10,130 nucleotides of DNA, from contig NVSW01000005.1 in assembly GCA_002401365.1 (NCBI GenBank), forward strand, positions 1-10,130, written 5' to 3'. The position numbers and the translations under genes are program-made. The notes beneath the pieces were generated by a model. That model was not told the origin of the DNA. It ran no database searches and was given only the letters and a program-made list of their open reading frames with translations. Of the stretch, positions 1-6,669 are shown piece by piece. Numbering within the stretch: position 1 is the stretch's first letter; every line of letters starts with the position of its first letter. This stretch comes from Piscirickettsiaceae bacterium. GTDB lineage: Bacteria > Pseudomonadota > Gammaproteobacteria > Methylococcales > Cycloclasticaceae.

Positions 1-404
1 GCCTCGGTGCTTTCCGAGTGGTGTTCGGGCGCATGAATGCCGCCACCGAACGGAGCACGAATAACGATGGGACAAGTAAGCCGGCCACGGGTTCGATTCC
101 GTAGCCGAGCGGCGTGGCTTAATATTTGGTCTACAGCGGAATAAATAAAGCCCATAAATTGTATTTCTGGAATGGCGATCAAACCCTGGGTTGCCATGCC
201 GATTGACATGCCGACGATGGCAGACTCAGCAAGCGGTGTATCAACAACACGTTGTTCGCCAAACTCAGCTTGTAAACCGTCAGTTGCACGAAATACTCCT
301 CCGTTCACGCCAACATCTTCGCCCAACACAACAACGTTTGGGTTCGCCCTCATCTGATCAGCGAGAGCGTGGTTAATGGCTTCTATCATGGTCCATTCAT
401 TCAT
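1..404 (-). CDS. pdhB: Pyruvate dehydrogenase E1 component, beta subunit (partial, C-terminus off window)
   Basis: The first 134 residues of a transketolase-like E1 beta subunit are seen; the gene continues past the left edge. The start is the ATG at 404-402, read in a frame that overlaps the end of the alpha gene by 8 bp, so translation is probably coupled. Family landmarks are GEDVGVNGGVFRAT (about residues 28-41), DTPLAESAIVG (55-65), whose Glu60 matches the conserved Glu that activates the thiamine ring, EIQFMGF (80-86), and APFGGGIHAPEHH (117-129). This pattern is close to PdhB of alpha2beta2 pyruvate dehydrogenases such as that of Bacillus. With PdhA it would decarboxylate pyruvate on ThDP and pass the acetyl group to E2 lipoyl domains in the cytoplasm. 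A branched-chain or acetoin dehydrogenase role is possible; the E2 gene outside the window would help decide. Confidence 0.9.
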   Translation of the reverse strand, partial: MNEWTMIEAINHALADQMRANPNVVVLGEDVGVNGGVFRATDGLQAEFGEQRVVDTPLAESAIVGMSIGMATQGLIAIPEIQFMGFIYSAVDQILSHAARLRNRTRGRLTCPIVIRAPFGGGIHAPEHHSESTE

Positions 405-1473
405 GATGTTTTAACCCATTAAGAAATTCTTGCTTTTGTGTTGCAAGGTTGCTTGGCAATTGTTCATACATATAGTCAAAAAACTCGCCGAGCGATTGGG
501 CAGGAAGATTTTTATATGCTTCAACGGCGGTGTCGACTTGTTGTTGGCATTGTTGGTATAATGCTTGGTCTTGTTTATCTGTCCAAGCGTGTTGTTCCGT
601 TAAAAAACGTTTGTAACGAATTAAAGGTTCTTTTTTATTGGCGTCCTCTAGTAGTTTTTTGTCCATATAACGTAAAGCATCATCGGCGGTTGTGTGATCG
701 CATATTCGATAGCTTATGGCTTCGATAAAGAAGGGCTTACCCGTTTGGCGTATCTGATCAAGTGCGCTATTAACGTTTATAAGCATTGCAAGTACGTCAT
801 TGCCATCCACTCGAACGGCCGAAATACCGGCAGCCAGTGCTTTGTGGGCGATGGTTTTCGATGCAGTTTGTCGCTCTAGAGGAACCGATATGGCCCATTG
901 GTTATTATTGACGATGAATAGGGTGGGTAGAGACATCACGCCTGCTATGTTTAAGGATTCATAGAAATCTCCCTTAGAGGTTGCGCCATCCCCGCAGGTA
1001 ACCACGGCAACGTTGGGCTTAGACTGGTATTTAAGCGCATACGCAACGCCTATTGCGTGGCATAGCTGTGTTGCTATTGGAACACACAGTGGGAAATCGT
1101 TTACTTGTTGCACGTAATGGCTGCCACGTTCATCGCCGCCCCAGTATTGCAATATTTCTTCAAGCAATACGCCGCGTTGTATTTGCGCTGCAACGTCACG
1201 GTAATAAGGAATAAAAACATCGTCAGCTAACATAGCATGGCCAATGGCCGTTCCTATCGCTTCTTGGCCTTTAGATTGCGCGTAGGTGCCAATTACTCCA
1301 ACCCGCTGTAGGTTGACAGCTGTTTCATCGAAAAGGCGAGTGAGAACCAAGGTACGATACAGGTCTATGAGAAGCTCATATTTATCGATGAATTTAGGAA
1401 GGTGTTTAACTAAGGTGCCATTAACGTCAAGGTATTGAGAACACTCGATATTCAATTCTTGCTGCGCACTCAT
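397..1473 (-). CDS. pdhA: Pyruvate dehydrogenase E1 component, alpha subunit
   Basis: A complete 358-residue ThDP-dependent dehydrogenase E1 alpha subunit, a usual length for the family. The ThDP/Mg binding motif begins GDGATSKGDF at 161-170 and ends with NNN at 189-191. The substrate-side loop around residues 264-280 holds R-I-C-D-H-T-T-A-D-D, with His270 matching the conserved loop His of PDH and BCKDH alpha chains. The C-terminal YMYEQLP segment resembles Bacillus PdhA. The subunit pairs with PdhB, encoded directly downstream and overlapping it by 8 bp, to form E1 of the pyruvate dehydrogenase complex. The start at 1473 is supported by a perfect AGGAGG ribosome binding site six bases upstream. 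PDH is the best call; branched-chain 2-oxo acid dehydrogenase is the main alternative because the loop is similar in both. Confidence 0.88.
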   Translation of the reverse strand: MSAQQELNIECSQYLDVNGTLVKHLPKFIDKYELLIDLYRTLVLTRLFDETAVNLQRVGVIGTYAQSKGQEAIGTAIGHAMLADDVFIPYYRDVAAQIQRGVLLEEILQYWGGDERGSHYVQQVNDFPLCVPIATQLCHAIGVAYALKYQSKPNVAVVTCGDGATSKGDFYESLNIAGVMSLPTLFIVNNNQWAISVPLERQTASKTIAHKALAAGISAVRVDGNDVLAMLINVNSALDQIRQTGKPFFIEAISYRICDHTTADDALRYMDKKLLEDANKKEPLIRYKRFLTEQHAWTDKQDQALYQQCQQQVDTAVEAYKNLPAQSLGEFFDYMYEQLPSNLATQKQEFLNGLKHHE

Positions 1474-1479
1474 TTTATG

Positions 1480-1485
1480 CCTCCT
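1480..1485 (-). promoter_or_regulatory. Strong ribosome binding site of pdhA
   Basis: On the minus strand this reads AGGAGG, a perfect anti-Shine-Dalgarno match, with six bases before the ATG at 1473. It fixes the pdhA start and is the strongest ribosome binding site in the window; most other genes here have weak ones. Confidence 0.8.
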
Positions 1486-1614
1486 GTGACGGTGTAGACA
1501 TCATATTAGGCAGTTTTTAATACGCAAAGTTCATAAGACTTTATAGTAATAAATAAAATTAACTAATTTATGTAACTGATTGAATAATATGGATTATTAA
1601 AATATATTAAATTT

Positions 1615-1644
1615 ATAATATGGGCAGGTTATAATACCGTTCAA
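1615..1644 (-). promoter_or_regulatory. Candidate sigma70 promoter for pdhAB
   Basis: On the minus strand TTGAAC (1644-1639) and TATTAT (1620-1615) are separated by 18 bp, matching the consensus at 4/6 and 5/6 positions. This would give a leader of about 135 nt before pdhA. The region is very AT-rich, so chance matches are expected and this is a weak prediction. It overlaps the candidate promoter of the divergent ABC genes. Confidence 0.3.
1630..1635 (+). promoter_or_regulatory. Candidate -10 box for the ABC exporter genes
   Basis: A perfect TATAAT lies 40 bp before the ATG of the ATPase gene. The matching -35 position (1607-1612, TTAAAT, 17-bp spacer) is poor at 3/6. If used, transcription would start near 1642 and give a leader of about 34 nt without a recognisable Shine-Dalgarno sequence. 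Confidence 0.35.
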
Positions 1645-1675
1645 TTCAAGTAATCGTTTTAATTTTCATCATTTA

Positions 1676-2608
1676 ATGACCCCTGTTAATTCACCATCAC
1701 TTGTTGTTGAGGCGGCTAACCTTAGCAAAATTTATAATAATATCGCTGTCGTTGATAAACTTAATATAACTATTGAGTCCGGTTGTTTTTGTGGAATTCT
1801 GGGGCCTAATGGCGCGGGTAAAACAACGACACTACGAATGTTTATTGGCCATTGCCCAATAGATGGTGGAAAGCTCTCAATATTAGGCAAATCAATGCCG
1901 GATAACGCGTCATTAATACGTGAATCTGTCGGTGTGGTGCCACAAATGGATAATTTGGACACTGACTTCACCGTTAAAGAAAACTTACATGTGTATGGCC
2001 GGTTTTTTGGTATTGCATCGCAGGTATTAAATGAAAGGATAGAGGAATTGCTGGATTTCGCTTCGTTGCAAGAAAAAGCAGACAGCAAAATATCCGAGCT
2101 GTCTGGTGGGATGCGACGACGATTAACCCTAGCTAGAGCACTTATCAACAAGCCGAAGCTGTTAATCTTAGATGAGCCAACAACAGGTCTAGATCCTCAA
2201 GCTCGTCAAGCGATTTGGCAGAAACTTCGCGAGTTAAAAAAACAAGGGTTAACACTGATTCTGACTACTCACTACATGGAAGAGGCTGAACGCTTATGTG
2301 ATCGCGTGATTGTTATGGATCATGGTGAAGTAATGGCCGATGCGCCTCCAAAGCGATTAATAAGAGATGAAATTGAATCTCATGTGCTTGAAGTTCACGC
2401 AGCAAATGATGAATTACTCAATCAATTAAAACAAGATGATTCAATTGCAAGGTTTGAAAAATCAGGCGATATACATTTCTTTTATGGAGAAAAATTGACT
2501 TATGCCCTTGCTGTGCTAGAGCGTGGCGTACATGACGATTACTTGTTTAGGCCGGCAAATTTAGAAGACGTATTTATTAAACTAACGGGACGTGACCTGC
2601 GTGAATAA
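1676..2608 (+). CDS. NodI-like ABC transporter ATP-binding protein
   Basis: A complete 310-residue ABC ATPase. Walker A is GPNGAGKT (43-50), the Q-loop Gln is residue 90, the signature is LSGGM (142-146), Walker B is LLILDE (162-167) and the switch His is H199. Beyond these generic motifs, GVVPQMDNLD (86-95), the following FTVKENL segment and the C-terminal PANLEDVFIKLTGRDL are the pattern of NodI, the ATPase of the rhizobial Nod-factor (lipo-chito-oligosaccharide) exporter. It would power export through the permease encoded next, which overlaps its end. No nodulation or glycan synthesis gene lies nearby, so the substrate is unknown; NodI-like proteins also occur in bacteria that do not nodulate. 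No clear Shine-Dalgarno sequence precedes the ATG, but residue 1 sits at the usual distance from Walker A. Confidence 0.92.
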   Translation: MTPVNSPSLVVEAANLSKIYNNIAVVDKLNITIESGCFCGILGPNGAGKTTTLRMFIGHCPIDGGKLSILGKSMPDNASLIRESVGVVPQMDNLDTDFTVKENLHVYGRFFGIASQVLNERIEELLDFASLQEKADSKISELSGGMRRRLTLARALINKPKLLILDEPTTGLDPQARQAIWQKLRELKKQGLTLILTTHYMEEAERLCDRVIVMDHGEVMADAPPKRLIRDEIESHVLEVHAANDELLNQLKQDDSIARFEKSGDIHFFYGEKLTYALAVLERGVHDDYLFRPANLEDVFIKLTGRDLRE

Positions 2609-3383
2609 ATGTTCTCAAGTAGTGCTTTTCTTTAATCGTAGTATCTCTATATGGTCAAGAAATATACGCGTATGGAGCAAGCTTGCTGGCCCCTCACTAA
2701 TGGGTAATTTTGGCGAGCCTTTGTTGTATTTGTTGGTATTGGGCTATGGTTTGGGGCAATTTGTTGGTGAGGTAGAAGGGCTAACTTATATGGTTTTTTT
2801 GGCGTCAGGTGTTATTTGCACTAGCGCTGTAAACTCAGCCAGTTTTGAGGGTATGTATTCCGCTTACACGCGAATGGATGTACAGCAAACGTGGTTAGGT
2901 ATGCTGTCAACACCTATTGGGATAAATGAAATAGTCTTTGGTGAAATCTTATGGGCGGCGACGAAAAGTTTAATTAGTGTTAGTGCGATATTAATCGTTG
3001 CGACGTTACTTGGCTTGGTTGCGGATGCATGGGCACTTTTTATTCTTCCAATAGCATTCATAACGGGTTTATGCTTTGCCTCGTTAGCCTTGTTAGTTAC
3101 ATCAAGCGCTAAAAGTTATGATTTTTTCTTATATTACACAACGCTATTTATTACCCCAATGGTTTTGTTAAGCGGCGTTTTTTTCCCGATTGATACTCTG
3201 CCAGTTGCAGTGCAATGGCTGGCAAAGTCGTTACCTTTGTACCACGCAATTTCTTTGGTCAGGCCGTTAATGACTGGGGGCGAGGTCTCGTTTGTGCTGT
3301 TGCACTTGTTGGTGCTGATTGCGTTTGGCTTGTTGGCGGGCTTATTAGCGTCTTATCGAATAAAGAAAAGGCTCATAAAATGA
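2601..3383 (+). CDS. NodJ-like ABC-2 type transporter permease
   Basis: An integral membrane ABC-2 permease of about 260 residues with six or so hydrophobic segments. Family-typical stretches are PSLMGNFGEPLLYLLVLGYG near the N-terminus, the central GEILWAATKS, and LSGVFFPIDTLP before the last helices, matching NodJ. It forms the membrane channel for the ATPase encoded just upstream. Both possible starts are GTG. The one at 2601 is chosen because GGGA at 2587-2590 lies ten bases before it; the GTG at 2592 would give three more residues but leaves only one base after that GGGA. The gene overlaps the ATPase by 8 bp or more, so the two are coupled. Its last codons and stop lie inside a terminator hairpin. 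The substrate is unknown. Confidence 0.9.
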   Translation: MNKCSQVVLFFNRSISIWSRNIRVWSKLAGPSLMGNFGEPLLYLLVLGYGLGQFVGEVEGLTYMVFLASGVICTSAVNSASFEGMYSAYTRMDVQQTWLGMLSTPIGINEIVFGEILWAATKSLISVSAILIVATLLGLVADAWALFILPIAFITGLCFASLALLVTSSAKSYDFFLYYTTLFITPMVLLSGVFFPIDTLPVAVQWLAKSLPLYHAISLVRPLMTGGEVSFVLLHLLVLIAFGLLAGLLASYRIKKRLIK

Positions 3384-3397
3384 GCCTTTTCTTTATT
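3359..3397. terminator. Bidirectional intrinsic terminator between the ABC permease and the GGDEF gene
   Basis: Perfect 18-bp inverted repeat (arms 3359-3376 and 3380-3397) with a three-base AAA loop. The core is GGCTCAT / ATGAGCC, flanked by A-rich sequence on the left and T-rich sequence on the right, so either strand gives a GC stem followed by a U-rich tail. It sits between two convergent genes and should end both transcripts. The permease stop TGA (3381-3383) lies in the right arm, so the hairpin also encodes the last residues of the protein. Confidence 0.9.
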
Positions 3398-3413
3398 TAA
3401 AAACAGCAGCGCT

Positions 3414-4439
3414 TTAACTGTTTGCGGTAATAACCTTGTTACGCCCGGTTTCTTTGGCATTGTAAAGCGCCTTATCAGCTCTATCAATAAAACTATCTAT
3501 AGTATCCCCATTTTGTAATGTACTGATACCCGCAGATACGGTGACTTGACCGATGGTTTCACCGCTATCTTTGCGTTGTAATTTGCTATTGGACATAGCA
3601 ATCCTTATTTTCTCGGTCAATTGAAGTGTTTCGTCTAGTGATTTGTTGTTAATAACAATGGCAAATTCTTCGCCGCCGTAGCGCGCAATATGGTGTTCCT
3701 CACCAATGATTTGTCGCATTAACGCAGATATATAGCGGATAACCCTATCGCCAACTAAATGGCCGAAGTTATCATTTATGCGTTTAAAATGGTCAATATC
3801 TAGCATGATAAGGTGTGGTGTCGTACTTCTATTGCTTTCGTGTACAACTTGATAGATGAAACTATCGAAAGCACCTCTATTCTTTAACCCTGTAAGAGCA
3901 TCTTCCTCAGCGGTTTTTTTGACCGCTTCTAACTCTTCTTTTATCCGATTAATTTCGAGGTTGGTTTCTTCCATTTTTTCTTGTGCAGCCTGCGCGCTTT
4001 TGCTCATAGCGCGTGTGTCTTGCATGATCTGTTGAAGGATCATTTTAGTTGCATCTGAATCTGAAGTGCTAGAAAGCTCTTCTGAATGTGAAACAAGTGA
4101 TGTGTCAAACTCCTGTGTGCCATCATTAATGATTTTGATGCCTTCAGAAAATTCTAAAATGATTTTTTTCAGTCCTTGCTGTACACCTTCTTGTGCAGCG
4201 AATACGACGCCTCCTCCAAGGTATTTCTCATGCAAGTCATTCATAAGCGTCGCAGAAAAGGATTGTTTTTGGTCAATAATGTTTTTAATACGTTCCTTCA
4301 ATGCCTGGGATTCGCCAGATATATAGCTGTAAAAAACTGCATAATTTAACGGCGTTGGTTTTAACCCGTGCCTTGATAGCATTGGAATAGTTTGTCTTAA
4401 ATACTCAGAAGCTTGAGTGACTGAATCCTGCTTTTGCAT
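3414..4439 (-). CDS. Diguanylate cyclase (GGDEF domain protein)
   Basis: A 341-residue protein with a C-terminal GGDEF domain (about 175-340) that should make cyclic di-GMP from two GTP. Visible landmarks are DALTGLKNR (180-188), the metal-binding LDIDHFK (213-219), FGHLVGD (225-231), and the active-site GGEEF (255-259). The allosteric I-site RxxD expected five residues before GGEEF is replaced by GEEH, so product inhibition by that route is unlikely. Residues 1-130 are a soluble, mostly helical region without a sensor domain I recognise. Residues about 140-178 are heptad-like and resemble the signalling coiled coil found before GGDEF domains. No signal peptide or membrane segment is seen. 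It is convergent with the ABC genes and divergent from the transglycosylase operon. AGG/AGGG elements (4443-4451) precede the ATG. Confidence 0.93.
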   Translation of the reverse strand: MQKQDSVTQASEYLRQTIPMLSRHGLKPTPLNYAVFYSYISGESQALKERIKNIIDQKQSFSATLMNDLHEKYLGGGVVFAAQEGVQQGLKKIILEFSEGIKIINDGTQEFDTSLVSHSEELSSTSDSDATKMILQQIMQDTRAMSKSAQAAQEKMEETNLEINRIKEELEAVKKTAEEDALTGLKNRGAFDSFIYQVVHESNRSTTPHLIMLDIDHFKRINDNFGHLVGDRVIRYISALMRQIIGEEHHIARYGGEEFAIVINNKSLDETLQLTEKIRIAMSNSKLQRKDSGETIGQVTVSAGISTLQNGDTIDSFIDRADKALYNAKETGRNKVITANS

Positions 4440-4542
4440 ATACCCTAACCTAATTTTTGTATCGTTATGAGATTGTGTTTTTCTACAACGATGCTTTATT
4501 GTTAACCGTCTAGAAATGGTTTTTCTTCTCTGTATAGCTTTA

Positions 4543-4570
4543 AGGATAGTAGAAAATATGCATTTGTCAG
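4543..4570 (-). promoter_or_regulatory. Candidate promoter for the GGDEF gene
   Basis: On the minus strand CTGACA (4570-4565, 5/6 to consensus) is followed after 16 bp by TATCCT (4548-4543, 4/6). It would give a leader of about 100 nt. Its -35 box overlaps the -35 box of the opposite candidate promoter. Confidence 0.3.
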
Positions 4571-4591
4571 GCTCAAGTTTAAAATTATATT
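4564..4591 (+). promoter_or_regulatory. Candidate sigma70 promoter for the transglycosylase-HDOD operon
   Basis: TTGTCA (4564-4569) and TATATT (4586-4591) are 16 bp apart and each matches the consensus at 5/6 positions, the best -35/-10 pair found by eye in the region. Transcription would start near 4598, leaving a long leader of about 178 nt before the chosen ATG at 4776. Confidence 0.4.
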
Positions 4592-4775
4592 TAATTTAAT
4601 CGACGGTTTATGTGTTTGCTGTTATGTGACAGCGTGTGCAACTTAACGAAATAAACTGAAACTTATAAAATGCAGTATCATCAAGGGCGTGGTTTTTTAA
4701 TTTATGTTCTATAGTAGTTATATGTTTTTAATACATAAAATCAAACTGATACAGAAAACCGTAAGCGGGTGCTTT

Positions 4776-5372
4776 ATGCTGAAGCACTTTTTAATTCTAT
4801 TTGTGTTGAGTTTCTTATTGAACCCAGTTGCATACGCTGACTTATATAAAAAGGTAGATAGGTTCGGTCATACTTTTTATACAGACGCACCGGATTCTGG
4901 TGGTTATAAACTTATTATGCGAACACCGATGAAAGGGACGGTAGCTTATAAGAATTTCACCTCGAATCGACACCGCCACGCGCCTAGTATTCGCAAACAA
5001 GCACGACGCTACAGGGTAGACCCAGCGTTAGTTATGGCAGTTGTGCATACTGAATCTGCCTATGATGAAAAGGCTATTTCTAAGGCGGGAGCCGTCGGTT
5101 TGATGCAGTTAATGCCACAAACAGCACGGCGATACGGGGTAAAAGACCGTTCTAATGCAGAACAAAACATTAATGGTGGCACGCGATACTTGCGTCACCT
5201 TTTAGAATTATACAAATTTGATATAAGGCTGGCCTTAGCGGCTTATAACGCAGGCGAAACAGCTGTTGCAAAGTATGGCAATAACATTCCTCCTTATCCA
5301 GAAACGCAAGCCTATGTGAAACGTGTTGTTTCACGCTATCAAAAATACATGGAAATTAGTGAGAGTTTATGA
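4776..5372 (+). CDS. Secreted lytic transglycosylase with N-terminal DUF4124 domain
   Basis: 198 residues from the chosen start. Residues 1-21 form a signal peptide (MLKHFLILFV then a hydrophobic core and AYA before Asp22). Next comes a short DUF4124-like segment, DLYKKVDRFGHTFYTDAP (22-39). From about residue 65 it is an SLT (Slt70/MltE-like) domain: TESAYDEKAISKAGAVGLMQ carries catalytic Glu93, followed by LMPQTARRYGV and, further on, LALAAYNAGE. It should cleave peptidoglycan glycan strands in the periplasm to give 1,6-anhydro-MurNAc ends. In-frame ATGs at 4704 and 4722 would add 24 or 18 residues ahead of the signal peptide, so 4776 is preferred although its ribosome binding site (around AGCGGG, 4764-4769) is weak. 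The stop overlaps the HDOD start (ATGA). No lipobox Cys follows the signal peptide. Confidence 0.88.
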   Translation: MLKHFLILFVLSFLLNPVAYADLYKKVDRFGHTFYTDAPDSGGYKLIMRTPMKGTVAYKNFTSNRHRHAPSIRKQARRYRVDPALVMAVVHTESAYDEKAISKAGAVGLMQLMPQTARRYGVKDRSNAEQNINGGTRYLRHLLELYKFDIRLALAAYNAGETAVAKYGNNIPPYPETQAYVKRVVSRYQKYMEISESL

Positions 5373-6217
5373 ATATTGATGAGTTGGTTGCAAATTCAGT
5401 TGAGTTAGCATCTTTACCAGATGTTTGTATACGCCTGAACGAAGGCATAGATAACCCACACTTTTCGGCTAAAGATTTAGCTGATATTTTAATGTTAGAT
5501 ACCGCACTAACGTCAATTTTACTAAAGATTGTTAATAGCTCTTTTTATAATTTCACTGCGCCTATAGATACAATCTCACGCGCAATAACCGTTGTCGGGA
5601 TAGATGATTTACGTAGTTTAGTTTTTGCTGCCAGTTCAATAGGAGCATTTAAAAACATCGCCACGGACTTGGTGGATGTGAATGATTTTTGGGTGCATAG
5701 TTTATATACCGCCGTTGCCGCTAGACGTTTGGCGAAACACTATTCGATATTACACCCCGAGCGTTTGTTTATTATGGGCTTGTTGCATGATGTTGGGCAT
5801 TTGCTTATGTATCATCATCTGCCGAAAAAATCCGCAGACGTGTTAATGAGGACGCAAGGTGAACCACAAATGGTCGCCGATGTCGAGCAGGAGGTCTTTG
5901 GCTATGACCATGCCCAAGTAGGGGCAAGATTGCTAAAGAGTTGGCGCTTGTCTGACAACATCATAGAAGCGGTCAATAACCATCACAACCCAACTGATAC
6001 AGGTGATGCTGTCATTGAAGCGAATATTACTTATCTTGCAAACCAGATGACAACGGTATTTGAACACGGCATGTCTGTTAGTAGCTTAATGGATGAAGTT
6101 GATTTTAAAAACTTGGCTATCAATGAGATCTCAATGGAAGACATGGAATCATTGACTCTTGAAATACCTGCCTTGTTTACTGAGTCGAAGGTCATTATTG
6201 CGCCATTGGCTGTTTAA
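5369..6217 (+). CDS. HDOD domain protein (putative signalling regulator)
   Basis: 282 residues, almost all of it an HDOD domain, starting at the ATG of an ATGA overlap with the transglycosylase. The domain begins LASLPDVCIRLNEGIDNP (13-30), with LLKIVNSSFYNF (51-62), the IDTISRAITVVGIDDLRSLV helix pair (66-85) and the HD centre GLLHDVGHL (137-145). The HD-superfamily His/Asp positions look largely kept: H110, H140-D141, H171 and H205/H206; the last Asp of catalytic HD phosphohydrolases seems replaced by Asn225. HDOD proteins are generally non-catalytic regulators in signalling, motility or stress pathways, so an enzymatic role is not claimed. It is cytoplasmic, with no membrane segment. Coupled translation with a periplasmic peptidoglycan enzyme is notable and the functional link is unknown. 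Confidence 0.92.
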   Translation: MNIDELVANSVELASLPDVCIRLNEGIDNPHFSAKDLADILMLDTALTSILLKIVNSSFYNFTAPIDTISRAITVVGIDDLRSLVFAASSIGAFKNIATDLVDVNDFWVHSLYTAVAARRLAKHYSILHPERLFIMGLLHDVGHLLMYHHLPKKSADVLMRTQGEPQMVADVEQEVFGYDHAQVGARLLKSWRLSDNIIEAVNNHHNPTDTGDAVIEANITYLANQMTTVFEHGMSVSSLMDEVDFKNLAINEISMEDMESLTLEIPALFTESKVIIAPLAV

Positions 6218-6230
6218 TAAAAGGGGGTTT

Positions 6231-6614
6231 ATGCGCATACTTCATACGATGCTTCGGGTGGTTGATTTAGAGCGATCGATTGCTTTTTATACGGATATTT
6301 TGGGGATGAGGCTATTAAGGAAAGCTGACTATAAAGAAGGGCGTTTTACCTTGGCATTTTTAGGTTTCGATGAGGAATCTGAAGGGGCGGTTATTGAGTT
6401 GACTTATAACTGGGATACATCGAATTATCAACTGGGTGATGCCTTTGGACACATTGCTATAGAAGTTGATGACGTCTATAAAGCCTGCAATCTAATTCGT
6501 CAAAGAGGCGGCAATATCGTTCGTGATGCTGGGCCTATGGCGGGTAGCTCGTCTATATTGGCATTTGTGAAAGACCCTGATGGTTATTTGATTGAGCTGT
6601 TGAGTCCCCGTTAA
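6231..6614 (+). CDS. gloA: Glyoxalase I (lactoylglutathione lyase)
   Basis: 127 residues of the short, bacterial type. All four metal ligands of E. coli GloA are present at identical numbers: His5, Glu56, His74 and Glu122, which points to the Ni/Co-activated class. Other family signatures are MLRVVDLERSIAFYTDILGM (7-26), FGHIAIEVDD (72-81) and KDPDGYLIELL (114-124). It isomerises the methylglyoxal-glutathione hemithioacetal to S-lactoylglutathione in the cytoplasm. The ATG at 6231 is chosen because it starts the conserved MRILHTM and is preceded by AAGGGGG (6221-6227). A start at 6159 would add 24 unrelated residues and overlap the HDOD gene. It lies 13 bp after the HDOD stop, so it is probably in the same transcript; no good terminator follows it. 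Confidence 0.96.
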   Translation: MRILHTMLRVVDLERSIAFYTDILGMRLLRKADYKEGRFTLAFLGFDEESEGAVIELTYNWDTSNYQLGDAFGHIAIEVDDVYKACNLIRQRGGNIVRDAGPMAGSSSILAFVKDPDGYLIELLSPR

Positions 6615-6669
6615 AGCTGAATTAAATAAATTTTCTTTTTAATCTCTTTCAATAAAGCCCCCTTTGGGT

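Larger units (their letters stand above)
4440..4775. other. Non-coding divergent intergenic region between the GGDEF gene and the transglycosylase gene
   Basis: These 336 bases are AT-rich and have no convincing coding content; the in-frame extension from 4704 upstream of the transglycosylase is discounted because it would bury the signal peptide. They hold one candidate pair of back-to-back promoters (4543-4591) and a weaker TATAAA box at 4664-4669 with TTAACG 15 bp upstream. I see no tRNA, no cyclic di-GMP riboswitch core and no terminator. Confidence 0.6.

Noticed and set aside
438..879. Plus-strand open frames antisense to pdhA (438-728 and 694-879)
   Set aside because: They lie wholly within the strongly conserved pdhA gene, have no ribosome binding site and show no recognisable protein features.
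4066..4326. Plus-strand open frame antisense to the GGDEF gene
   Set aside because: It is a shadow of the N-terminal region of a well-supported gene, with low-complexity, Ser/Pro/Cys-rich translation.
4504..4608. Inverted repeat AACCGTC (4504-4510) and GACGGTT (4602-4608)
   Set aside because: A 7-bp match 91 bp apart is expected by chance in a region this size.
4625..4640. CRP-like half-site TGTGA at about 4625
   Set aside because: The second half (TCACA) is missing at the required spacing, so there is no palindromic operator.
4704..4775. Upstream in-frame start for the transglycosylase
   Set aside because: It would place 24 residues ahead of an evident signal peptide, and it has no properly spaced ribosome binding site.
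6159..6230. Upstream in-frame start for glyoxalase I
   Set aside because: It overlaps the HDOD gene and adds residues absent from the family; the ATG at 6231 has a good ribosome binding site and gives exact E. coli ligand numbering.
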